Origin: Ampelomyces quisqualis
Taxonomy: Eukaryota > Ascomycota > Dothideomycetes > Pleosporales > Phaeosphaeriaceae
Assembly (NCBI GenBank): GCA_018398575.1
Contig: JAGTXZ010000009.1
Span: 1,116,001-1,180,000 of the forward strand
Direction of reading: 5' to 3'
DNA length: 64,000 nucleotides
In this document: positions 45,301-55,084 of the stretch, piece after piece
Layout: every line of letters begins with the position of its first letter
Position numbering within the stretch: the stretch's first letter is position 1
The notes under the pieces: model-generated
What the model saw: only the letters and a program-made list of their open reading frames with translations
What the model was told of the DNA's origin: nothing
Database searches by the model: none
Program-made: the position numbers and the translations under genes

Positions 45301-45419
45301 TGACGAACTCGGCGATCATCGACGACTGCAGCTGTTAGTGGCTACAGGGGGGGGTTTCGAGGGACGCTGCCTACCAGAGTGGACTCGTGTCGCGATGTAG
45401 CCTGCTTCTTGATCTTCAT
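33367..45419 (-). CDS. TOM1: Giant HECT E3 ubiquitin ligase Tom1/HUWE1
   Basis: HECT-type ubiquitin ligase acting on excess histones, ribosomal proteins and RNA-export factors in the nucleus and cytoplasm. Exons: 45419-45375 (MKIKKQATSRHESTL), 45325-37810, 37758-33514 and 33461-33367, about 3966 residues. The first intron ends after CACTAAC; the second is a 51-nt GC-AG intron; the last starts GTAAGC with a TGCTAAC branch site and restores the C-terminus. The N-terminal armadillo-like regions begin with SIPLYQLPSHLDSFP. A UBA-like motif is in RRLMDLGFSESLVEEALYRC. A long Asp/Glu tract lies near 38050-38200. Three ubiquitin-binding repeats follow: LEYLDALPEELREEVL, DEQFLAALPPEIREELL and ASFLASLDPTLRAAVL. 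The HECT domain ends in LPSSHTCFNQLDLPEY with catalytic Cys about 3933, then GEYFGFA. It is one of the largest fungal proteins and here almost intronless. Confidence 0.96.
37759..37809 (-). other. GC-AG intron inside the TOM1 reading frame
   Basis: On the minus strand the 51 bases from 37809 begin GCAAGT, contain the perfect branch site ATACTAAC, and end GAACTAG. The length is divisible by three and has no stop, so the frame stays open whether or not it is removed. Read through, it would insert a hydrophobic KYMRETVTWIILTIEL segment into an otherwise acidic stretch; spliced, the protein reads MVEEDEGEEDYDDDE. That contrast argues it is an intron. Confidence 0.75.
38040..38200. repeat. Trinucleotide-type low-complexity (Asp/Glu-coding) tract in TOM1
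   Basis: Imperfect GAT/GAC/GAA repeats on the coding strand (CATCGTC-type on plus) encode an acidic run with up to nine consecutive Asp. An acidic region at this place is typical of Tom1/HUWE1; the simple-sequence DNA makes its length likely to vary between isolates. Confidence 0.7.
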
Positions 45420-46206
45420 GTTTGCGCCGGGCGCTGCGAAGGCAGACCTTGCTCACATGCAGTCCTTGGGGTCCTTCCGACTTGCGAGGCTGTCTAGCGA
45501 ATGGGCGGATCTGGTGGTGTGCGTGGACTTGCTCGACCGAGATGGCCCTGCGGGGATGCAGGCTGCAATTGCCTTTCTTGGTCGCACCAGACGTGCCAGG
45601 AAGGTGCGCGGAAGTCGCCTGGGCGTGCTGGCGAGTGTTCGAGGAGCTTGTGGGTGCTCACGTGATGTGCGGGCAGGCACGGCGGGGTAATGACTGTAGG
45701 ATGGCTGTGGTCGAGGGCGGAGGGAAGGTTTGTGCCGCGGCGAGGGTGAGGTCAGGCGCTGTCCGGAACCACGGTGCAGGCGCGGATCTTGGCAGCGAGC
45801 GGCGGGGCGTTGTTGGCGGTGAAGGTGTGCTGTGCTGTGCTCAGAGACCGGATCTTGCGAGCCTCAAGGTGGCGATGTGGGGTGCTGGTGAGATTGTGTT
45901 GACGGGGCGCAGAGCGGCAGCACGCCGTTGCAGTTTCCGCGATCATGGCAGAAGGTGACGCTAGTTAATGCCCGCCTTGGCGCTTCTTCACGAATGGTAG
46001 ACGCCCCGGCCCGCCAGCGCAGTCCTCCACTCACAGGTGAAAAAACTGCATGATTACGTGTCGATACACTGTTCAGAAGCTTCCACACGTCAGACTACGG
46101 CTTTGGCCTGTGGTTTACTTGTCTGGCACTATCATTGCGCATGCCTCGCCACAGCGCAGACCTCAGCATGATATTCGAATCAGCATGGAATCACATCGCC
46201 TGTTGG
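45420..46206. other. Upstream region of TOM1
   Basis: About 790 GC-rich bases between the TOM1 start and the stop of the BLOC-1 subunit gene. Long open frames on the plus strand are composition artefacts. No motif assigned. Confidence 0.4.
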
Positions 46207-46584
46207 CTACTCGTACCACCCGCCAGTGCCGCTCGCCGTCTCCTCCTTGTTCTTGCCATCCACTAGTCTCACCGTCTCCTCCAGCACAAGCAGGTCTCTC
46301 TCAATCATCTCTGCCCAGTTCTGTATGTCCCCCACCTCATTGAGCTTCTTCGTGCCGCCATTGAGCAGCTTCTCCCACTGCGCACTCTCCTTGGCCAGAG
46401 CTGCCGTCTGTTTGGCAAGCTCTTTCTCTTGCTTGCTTATGGCTTGTGCGTTCGCATGGAGGTCGGCGGTGCGCGTTCGCAGTTCGTTGTCGACCGATGC
46501 ACCGACCGACGCGAGAGATGCGGTGACGGCGGCGCGGGCTTCTGCTGTGCGGCGGGCTGCGTCTGAAGATGAGGGAGACGACAT
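46207..46584 (-). CDS. BLS1: BLOC-1 subunit 1 (GCN5L1) homologue
   Basis: Single exon, 125 residues. The whole protein is a helical, coiled-coil-like chain: Ala/Ser-rich N-terminus, LHANAQAISKQEKELAKQTA, then the family signature WEKLLNGGTKKLNEVGDIQN with WAEMIERDLLVLEETVRLVD. GD-QNWAEMIE-D corresponds to the conserved C-terminal helix of BLOC1S1/GCN5L1. In fungi this small protein belongs to the BLOC-1-like complex on endosomes, which helps Rab GTPase recycling. It lies upstream of TOM1 in the same direction but with its own 800-base spacing, so the two are not co-transcribed. The length matches the family. The symbol follows the yeast name and is used by similarity. Confidence 0.82.
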   Translation of the reverse strand: MSSPSSSDAARRTAEARAAVTASLASVGASVDNELRTRTADLHANAQAISKQEKELAKQTAALAKESAQWEKLLNGGTKKLNEVGDIQNWAEMIERDLLVLEETVRLVDGKNKEETASGTGGWYE

Positions 46585-48583
46585 GCTTGAGGATGGCCTG
46601 TCTCTGAAAAGCTCCGAATAAGTTGTTCAGCAATGGAGATACTGCTGGAAGTAGGTGAGCTCCTGACATCTCGAACCGCAGGGACAGGTCATGAGGAAAG
46701 CTCCGCTCCACTTATGGCGCATGCACGTCTCTGCGCCAACAGTGTCTCCCCATGCTCCAGATCAACTCTGTTCTCTCAGATGACTGGTGCGGAGGCAGCA
46801 CAAGCAAGGCCCCATGTCCCTCTTGGGCCGTTGCATGATGGTGTAACGGGCACTGATGTGAGTGGCCAAAAGAAGATGCTGATGCGCTGGCTCCGATGCA
46901 GCCACTCGCATGGTCTCTTTCAGGTACCGGTATGGCTTTCTTGAAACATGGTCCTTTACTTCATGTGTAAGCTGAGCATAACACGTCGTGCAAACTCGAG
47001 TGTGACAAACAAAATGCCGTGAGGGGTAGCTCTGTCGTGGATTTCCATCACACAATTATCGGATCCTAGGAATGGAGAGCTGGAGAAGGCTCCCTCCAAA
47101 CATTTGCCCATGTTGCCCATGGTACATATTGTTACCGTTTCGAAGCAAAAGGCATATTGGCCAGTGCCACGCAGTTGTTATCCGCCACTGGCAAACTGAA
47201 GGACAGTGTCGGAGCTTCCACATGAAATGGTTGCAAAAGCCAACGAAGCTGGAACTGGTCAGTCATGGCATCATCTTGTCAGGAACATCATTCACAAGAA
47301 CTGTTATTCGATACTTCATGGCGGTTCGCACGAAATGTACACCTAGAACGCGGGGCAGAGAGCAGCATGAGCAGAGGCAATATTAAGCGAAACAGCTCGG
47401 TAAGACCTGCCGCTCGGGGTCTACTATAGAAAGGCTCACTTCTCTCCAGATCGCTTCTTCGCATTATTCAGCGTCCATGTACGATACCATCGCTACACAA
47501 GTGTCTTTATTCCTTAACACGTACGAATCACTCTACTATAACTCGACCCATCACAAGGGCCCCTAGTCAAAAGCGCAAACAACAATCAAATCCACAGATT
47601 CCAACGCAATCAAGCTCCACATCCATCACCAGCAAATTGACCAGCCACATCTGCCCTCTCCTCTCCCCCTTCACGAAAAGTGCGGCAAGCATATTGATCA
47701 TTCAAGTTGGAACCCGACCCTTGTTCTCTCCAAAGCCTCGTCTTCTCCCAACCGAAAGGCGAAGGAAACAATCCATGCACAATGTAACTGAGCTTACTAG
47801 CGCCCGCACCTCAGCCATCGCCTAGTCGAAATCGAGATTGCCCTCCTTGAGATCCTTCTCTGGTATATCCTTTGAGCGGATCTTGAGGCTCATCCGCCTT
47901 GCGGTTCTCTACTTCGTACGTGAAGTGTGGGCGATGCATACACACATACTCATAGTCGGTGATTGACTTTATCCACGCGTGAGTTGGAAAATCGCGTCAA
48001 TCGTAGTTGTGAGAAGCTTACGTCACGGGCGATGGGTTCGTCGTCCTTGAGACTCGTCATTCTTGTGCGGAGTCGCGCTGTCCAGCTCCTGCTCCTTTGT
48101 TTGGGCGCCAGCATCTTCGCCAGTCTTTTGCTTCGTTGCTGGAGGCATTTCTGTCACTGCTAGCTAATTGATCATGGAAAATGATGAACAATTGATGGCG
48201 ACGGAAGAGATGCCGGCACGGCTGTTGATTGTAGGGACTGATGGACTTGAATGACATCAGATGGCCAATGCGCGTAATGCTTTCATCTCAGCAAACCAAT
48301 CCAGCAAATTGCACGTTTGTTCGACACAAAAAATGCAAAGACGGTGGTCCAAGACGAAGAAGTTGACACCCCACACGGAGAAGAGCATCTCCATTGGGCG
48401 TTCCGTCGGATAAATTCGCACGAGATTCGACCGACAAGAATATGCCATCTACTGAAGAGCGCGTCCATCTTGGGCTGCTATAGATAGACTCACGACATTC
48501 GCACAACCCCGAAAATCGGAACTGCACCGCGGCGCACATTGGATAGTACGTGATACAATTTGCTTGCCTGGACAACCGCAGCC
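46585..48583. other. 2 kb intergenic with an unresolved small minus-strand gene candidate (47822-48152)
   Basis: From 46585 to ~47800 nothing is recognised. On the minus strand from 48152, MPPATKQKTGEDAGAQTKEQ begins an acidic frame. A donor GTAAGC at 48022 and an acceptor near 47966 could join a KDDEPIARD frame to SITDYEYVCMHRPHFTYEVE. A third frame ends naturally as RSKDIPEKDLKEGNLDFD at 47822. The three pieces look protein-like but lie in different frames, and I could not join them with standard splice sites. A small gene with a missed intron or a frameshift is possible. Confidence 0.3.
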
Positions 48584-49311
48584 ATGTCCGACCCAATCGC
48601 CGCATCCAAAGCCCAAGAAGCCACCCACGACTACGAATTCCGCATCGCAACACCAGAGGACATACCCGCGCTGCAGAAAATGATTGCCGAATCTCTCCGC
48701 GCCCTAGGAAAAGGCTACTACACCGAAGCCGAGCTCGACGGGTCAATAGGATATCTATTCGGGCCCGACAGCGTCCTGATAGCCGACAAGTACATGCATC
48801 CTTCTCACCCCCACCATCATCAATCGCAGCGAGATATTCCGCCCGAGGCCAATTTTTCTCTTCTTCTTCTCCACAATTGTTAACCCAAGTGTGAATCGTC
48901 AGGACGTATTTCATCCTCCACCCTCGCTCCACTCCCGCCACGATATCGGCCTGCGGCGGCTGGTCCTTCCGCCGCACCCTCTACGGCGCCGACTCGGCGC
49001 CCTCGCCGCTCCGCATGCCAGAAATGCGCGATCCGCTGACCGACCGCGCCAGTATTCGCGCAATCTTCACGCATCCAGATTACGCGCGGCGTGGCCTGGG
49101 CACGATGATGATGCGGCGCTGCGAGGCGGCGGCACGTGACGGAATCGCAGGGGTGATTGGAGGGTTCGGGCGTTTAGAAATGGGCGCGACGTTGAGCGGG
49201 GTGGCACTGTATGAGAAGTGCGGGTATGTGAGGAGCGGGCGGGAGGATGTGGTTCAGTGTAAGAATGGGGAGGGGATTAGGGTGGTGCATATGTGTAAGG
49301 ATGTTGCATGA
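48584..49311 (+). CDS. GNAT-family N-acetyltransferase
   Basis: Two exons: 48584-48789 and 48903-49311, 204 residues. The 113-bp intron splits a Lys codon (IADK/TYFILH). The N-terminal strand-helix (YEFRIATPEDIPALQKMIAE) is the usual GNAT opening. The acetyl-CoA loop is in AIFTHPDYARRGLGTMMMRR, an R-x-x-G-x-G match, and the C-terminal part reads LSGVALYEKCGYVRSGRE. The segment CGGWSFRRTLYGADSALAPL is typical of a fungal group of small acetyltransferases whose substrates are unknown. An in-frame ATG at 48560 would add eight residues; the inner one is closer to the conserved start. Codon use in exon 2 is GC-rich but matches neighbours at this end of the window. Confidence 0.85.
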
Positions 49312-50801
49312 ACCAGTAGAGACTGTGGGGGATTGGAATTTCCCAATCACGACCATCGCGAGGTTACCGGTACTTTCAGGCCTCGCTGTAAAAGGACCAT
49401 TGATCATCAAAGTCCAATATACATAATGACCCGAGCACGAGCGACCTCGCAACCACACTCCATTCCCCGACATCTTGGCTGCGATCTTCAGGGTCCTTGC
49501 AGCACGATGCCGCATTAGGGCAATACCATTGCAAAGCACCGAGCGAGTAGCGCACTGTTTTGATTCACCGAATGGACTAGATCCTCTTTGCCGCAGGCTC
49601 AGAGACTGGCTCGCAGATAGGTATAAAGGGATGGACAGGACTGTGATAGTCGAGGTGGTACAAAGACAATTTATCCTTCCTTTTGGTTATGCTCAGGCGT
49701 TCCATCTGCAAAACTACATTCAAGCCGAATCGCCAAGTAGGAGCATGTTGAGTCACTTGAGCAGCTGCGTTGTCGAGCGCCGTCGTCATCACGGTTCCTA
49801 CGGGTACATGACTCGGCCTTGCGACCGACGTCCATCCCGAAGATTACCATGATGTAGCGAGGCTGTGAAAACTTCCACGGCTTGAGTCGGGTTTTGCACG
49901 GCAATGTCGAGGGGTACAGCACGCAAGGAACCACATCTGGCGGACATGTGAGCGGCAAAGGCACTGCGTCAGAAGTTTAGCAAGGGAAGATGGAGGTTAG
50001 CAGACGCTGTAGTTTAGATCGCTCGCATGTGGAACCTTGGAGATTGCGTGGAAATGTATCAGACTTCATAAGCAGAAATGTCGGTAGCATGGATGGATCC
50101 GGCAATTGTCAAAGCATTTTTTGTTATTCAAAAGAGATTAAGGAGTACCGCAATCTAAGGGCTAACTCGAACCATAAAAGAACCAAATGCCAACTGATCG
50201 ACCCGTTGGAAGTCCACTGAGACCTAAGAAATCGTTCTTGGTTCCATTGTCGAGAAAGTGTGGAATTAGCCAAGCTCTGAGAGGATCCCAATTGAGAATT
50301 CTTTTGTACATACACTGCACGCCATCGGCCCATCGATTGATGGGAATGTTGTACATGCCTGACCAGAACACCTGTGATACCCGTCCCTGGGGTATCGCAT
50401 GATTCGAAAGCATAAAGTCTAGAAAGTCGCAAGGCTGAGATAATATCTGTCGCATCTTGGAAAGGCGCATATGCAGGGCTGGATCTGAGTTGTGAACGTG
50501 GGACGGCCGTGTCGGGAAGTGTTTCTTGGACGGAACCACAAGAGGTGTGATCGAGTAAGCAAAAATGGGGTAAAGAGAGCAATTCGAGTATCGGCGCAGC
50601 CGTCCTTCTCGAAGGCGACAATGAGTGTTGCGGTGGTCTTGCGATCATGTGCTCGATAATAGCCACAGGCGCTGACGTTCACAGGGCGAAGTTGAAATGC
50701 GAGCCGACTCGATGCGTATTCGTCAAGCATATGTCTTTGGGGTGATAAGTTTGCTGAGAGTATAGGTTCATGAATCGTAGAGGTCTAGCAGGTAGACATT
50801 G
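49312..50801. other. 1.5 kb convergent intergenic with weak coding hints
   Basis: On the minus strand, frames around 50730-50162 read protein-like in patches (VNVSACGYYRAHDRKTTATL and later GMYNIPINRWADGVQCMYKR). They lie in different frames with no clear splice sites joining them. An unrecognised gene or a decayed one is possible; I do not call a CDS. Confidence 0.3.
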
Positions 50802-51848
50802 TTACCAAGTCTCCAAGAAGGCGTCCATGGCCACCTCAAGCTCTTTGCTCCATAGATACTCCATCTCCTCTTCAATCTGGTCGTCGACTGGAAGGTATAT
50901 ATCCTCCATCGTAGGGATGCGAGCGACTTGATCCATGGGGAACTGCTCCACACAAGGGAGCTGGTTCCATGGAAGGCCGGGAGGCCCCTCTTCACGAGCA
51001 AGAGGTAAGAAGCGCCCGACACCAGTCTTGGCTCGGTCATCACCCTCCCACTTATACTCTGCAAGAGAAGGCCACGGTGCGACCTCTTCTTTGCCGTCCA
51101 GCCAGTCGTGGCACCAGATGGTCTGCTCGCCGAGAACACGGCTCAGGTTTCCTAGCTGGGCAAAGTTTCCGAAAAGCCCCCACTTGTTGAGGTTCTGCTG
51201 AATCTCCGGGGTGATTTCCGGTATCCGCAAGGAGAGCGCATCTTCTTTCGCTTTGACCTTGTTCGCGAGCTTAGTGGCCTGCGATGCTACCATAGCTTCA
51301 CGGTGAGCAACGTAGTCAGCGACTTTCCACTTGGACACGTCTGAGTGTTTGAACTGGCGGCGCATTGCGTTCCGAATGACCATGAACTCTTGCATAGCTT
51401 GAGCGTCAGATGACATCCATGTACGAGAGCTTCGATAGTTGCCACCTCCACCTCTGCTACTGTAGAGGCTATTGGTCCGAAAGCCATCCTCCCTACGAGC
51501 GACATTGACGGAGTGATAATTGAAGCGGCTGGAGTCGTTGTAGTTCTTGATTCCCCTCTGGAAGGGTGCAGTGTAGCGTTCAACACCGCCTTTGGGAGCA
51601 CGCGGGATGTTATCGTCAATGGTCAAGTTCTTGAAGTCGAGGCTCTCAGGGCTGATGGGGCTGATGGGGCTGCTGATCAACTGCACCCCGCCTGCATCCG
51701 AGCGAACATCGGAGCTCACATCCTCACGCAGAGTATCGCTGCTGCTCTCTGACCGTGGCGGTGTGATCTTGTTTGCGGTCTGGCTCTTCACGTGAATGTT
51801 ATGTCCATCATTCGAGTCTCCTACCCCCAATGTGGTGCTATCGGCCAT
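50802..51848 (-). CDS. Conserved-looking hypothetical protein, function unknown
   Basis: Single exon, 348 residues from MADSTTLGVGDSNDG. An in-frame ATG at 52004 would add 52 hydrophobic/basic residues that look like translated leader. The first ~110 residues are Ser/Asp-rich and disordered. The middle has a Gly/Arg/Tyr patch (SSRGGGGNYRSSR), then a helical part (AMQEFMVIRNAMRRQFKHSD and HREAMVASQATKLANKVKAK). The C-terminal half is Trp/Pro-rich and acidic with QTIWCHDWLDGKEEVAPWPS, EYKWEGDDRAKTG, RFLPLAREEGPPGLPWNQ and EEEMEYLWSKELEVAMDAF. These Trp/Pro motifs look like a conserved fungal domain, but I cannot name it. No signal peptide or membrane segment in the chosen model. Confidence 0.7.
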   Translation of the reverse strand: MADSTTLGVGDSNDGHNIHVKSQTANKITPPRSESSSDTLREDVSSDVRSDAGGVQLISSPISPISPESLDFKNLTIDDNIPRAPKGGVERYTAPFQRGIKNYNDSSRFNYHSVNVARREDGFRTNSLYSSRGGGGNYRSSRTWMSSDAQAMQEFMVIRNAMRRQFKHSDVSKWKVADYVAHREAMVASQATKLANKVKAKEDALSLRIPEITPEIQQNLNKWGLFGNFAQLGNLSRVLGEQTIWCHDWLDGKEEVAPWPSLAEYKWEGDDRAKTGVGRFLPLAREEGPPGLPWNQLPCVEQFPMDQVARIPTMEDIYLPVDDQIEEEMEYLWSKELEVAMDAFLETW

Positions 51849-54800
51849 CAGATGTTGTCGTGTAGCGAGATCCAGATCGGCCTTGTATGTTTGAGATAGC
51901 TTGAGAAGAGTGAAGTATATCGGGGATCGCAACGTCAGGTAGGGCAGAATCGGAAAACTGCGAACACGAAGTATGTGATACCCTGGGGACCGAGGGCGGC
52001 GCAATGTTCCAATAGAAGCAGTGTGAAGGAGCTTTACTGAGGAGAATTGAACTGGTTTTCTGTCTTGGAGATATCAGTCACTGCCTGCTGCAAAAGTGTA
52101 TTCGAGCTGTGGGTAGGGTAGCGAGTATCCGGTCTTTGGGTACAAGCTGCTTTCCAGTTACAAGCATATGATCAAGACGTGTCAGAAACACTAGGTATTG
52201 TCCTTCTCATCGATGCCAAGGCCCCCAATAAGATCGGATGCGAGTATCGTCACCGCCTCCGTGCATCGGAGCGAGTTCAAGTGAGTGCGTACTGAAGCAC
52301 TAGCCACGTACCTGTCAATCTTGGGTTTCAGACACGTGTGTCTTGTACTGGAATGCTGCTGTAGCAAAAAGCTGAAGATCAGCAATAGAACTAGTTCGCT
52401 GAAAGCCAACTCTGGGACATCTCGGAAGCTGGAAGAGTACCCGCCTCCTCAGGTGACCTGCCGCCCCAAATATGAGAGAGATGGAGGTGAGGGCAGGTAC
52501 CAATAAATGTGCCATATCAGGAATCATAACTTACAGGTATTTGGTAGAGATTGTAAGCGTTCTGGACAGAGGGCCACGAGGAGGAGAGGTAGTGCGGTTA
52601 AGCTGCGGGCTTGCTCGGAGCCAATAAGAGCTCACAATGAATCTGCCTGATATTTATGGACGACAATGAGAGTTGTCTGGAGCTTCAGTGGCCTTGAGCT
52701 ATTTTTATACCCCACTTGTAGCCTGAAAAGGCGGTCACAGGACAGGTAAGTGCCGGAACCGACGAGGCAAGCGGTGGATTGTGCGAATGTGAGAGAAGCT
52801 TGCGGCAGCGTAATATAGAAGGGTGGAGTCTTTCGGTACAGTATGCGCGACTTTACGGGGTAAAGAGGTCTCAGAAGCGGTTTCGAGGCGGAGTGGCGCG
52901 TCGTGAGAAAAAGTGGTTGAGTCAATGCCGTTGAGTTGCGGCGATTCGAGGCGCAGGACTGCGATACTGGCGCGGAAGGTCTGGGGCTTGATAGATCCAA
53001 GAAAGAGCGTAACGCACAGAAATAAAGATGAACCAGCCAGACGAGAGTGAATCGACGGAGTTCCAATGGGTAGGCAGCAGGCGGGGGCAAGCTATTGTGG
53101 ACGGGCACGGCCGTAGGCGAAATAATTTGTGCGAGGGCGGAACTCGCAGAGCTCGGAGGCAAAGTTTCGTCACCGGCTGGCTTTCACAACGGCTATCTTC
53201 GCCACACTCGAGAACAGGTCCAGAGATTTGGAGGGGAAAATGAGATTCCGGCAGCGACCAGCGCTGCCCAGGAACGAATGACGGCCAAAAAAGGATGGAA
53301 AGGAGACTTCGAGGTTGTGTGATGAGGATGATGGAAGTTGAGAAAACAATAGCAACAGGCTCGCAGGCTGTTGCACTCTGTCCTGGCCCTATGTTGGAGC
53401 AGGAACGCTGGATACTCGTCATGTCCGGCGGAGCAGGCGCAGCCACGACGACAAACAGCCAAGCCATATTGTACTGCCCGCATCGAAATCATAATGCGTT
53501 CCAGTGTAGGGGTCGCTCAACTTGTAAAGCAACATGCAGAGCGCGTCGATTGTAGAAAACCCTGGGGCAGAAAGGAATCCCGGGGCCTTGATGGCAATGG
53601 AGGCAGGGAATGGGCATCATGAGTCGTATGAGAGCGTCTTAGTCAAAACGAACATACTGGCGAGTGTAAACTCTTCATTATCTGGACGGGTCTGCCTGTC
53701 AAGTACTTTTCTACAATGCGGTCAGTTGCTGTTGTTCAGACTGCGGGATGCAACAGATGGAAGTCAGTAGACGCGCAGAAAAGCTCCTATGGCATCCGTG
53801 GCTATGATCAGCAAAATCTGGTATAGCTATATTAAGACACCAGTGTCCGTACAAGGGCCAACGCTTGGAGGTCGAGACGGATGAAGTTGAGATGACGTGG
53901 GACGTGCACGTGTGTTGTGTTTGAGGCTCTGTAGCCGCCTGCGCGGTGATTGGACAGCAGCGATCGGTCATGTGCCTTCTCGGAGTCCACAAGGCCGGCG
54001 CTACGCCGTGCCACGGAATGCTTCCCCAAAGCCCACGTGTAATTCCAGTGTCGGTATCCGCAAGTACAGCGAAACTGGGCGAGTTCTACTCCGTACCATG
54101 ATCACACACGTACCGCTCAAATGCTGGGTTCATGTGCCATGCTGTCAGCTGTCTACTGTACACATGTGAAACACATGTCCGTGAATGACGTGGTGGCTAG
54201 CGTCAGAAATCAAGGCAAAGGCCCGAGACGGCAAGGGAACTACAAAACCACTGCGTCGCGCATCTTCCGCGCCTTGGGCACCTCCTCTGCCATCGACCGA
54301 CGCTCAGAGGTCGTGTTCCCTTGCGCCCGACATCTCTTCCCACTCCACGACAGCCGTGAAGGTCACGAGGCGATGGCGCCCGTACGACTGTCGTGGGCCA
54401 ATGGGCGCAAGCCGTGGAACAAAGGACGCCCGCTCAAGCCAGCCCGCGACAACCACTCGAGGACAAAGAAGCTCGAAATAAACAAACGCTGTCAAGCACT
54501 GATGTTCTAGCGTCTTGTTTTGGGCCTTCCCCAGCCCGACCACCTGGCAAGCGAATGACTGGTCGGGAGTGGCTTGCTCCATTTCCAAGGGCGCCTATTT
54601 GGGCCACCACCACATCCGAGATCGCCTGTTCTAACTAGAGCCTCACCCACTAGATGGCCTTCTGAAACCTCAAGGTCGTGCAGGCCTGTCTGCAGTGTAC
54701 CATTGGTACCTTGCAGCTGGCCTGCAACTGGTCCCCGCTTTCTCGCGGTACGTAGCTCGCTTCAATTAGTCATTGTGAAAGTAGATATTCACGTCAGTCC

Positions 54801-55084
54801 CCGCTTGACTCTCCTTCACCTGCACGAACTCACCTCGCTCTCTTTATTGCATTGTACGGAGCGTTGGGTTTTCTATTGTTTGTCCTATTGTTCTTCCATT
54901 CTGTTTTCTTCACGTAATTTTTCCCATCTTGCATACTATCTCTGGCAGATATCTCTCCACCTAGCTGGCCTACCCCTACAACCTTCCCTTTGACTCCTCG
55001 ATCTACACTCAGCGACCACTCCACAGTCTCCGTCGTCTCTAATACGCCAATCAGACCTTGGTCCCACAGCCATACAGTTTCGTG
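51849..55084. other. 3.2 kb divergent intergenic region
   Basis: The longest gene-free interval in the window, between a minus-strand hypothetical gene and PRM1. Open frames up to ~180 codons (for example 52922-53467, minus) have no recognisable content and many are nested on both strands. It may hold long 5' leaders or regulatory DNA for PRM1; the T/C-rich 100-200 bases before 55085 look like a fungal core promoter or leader. Confidence 0.4.
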
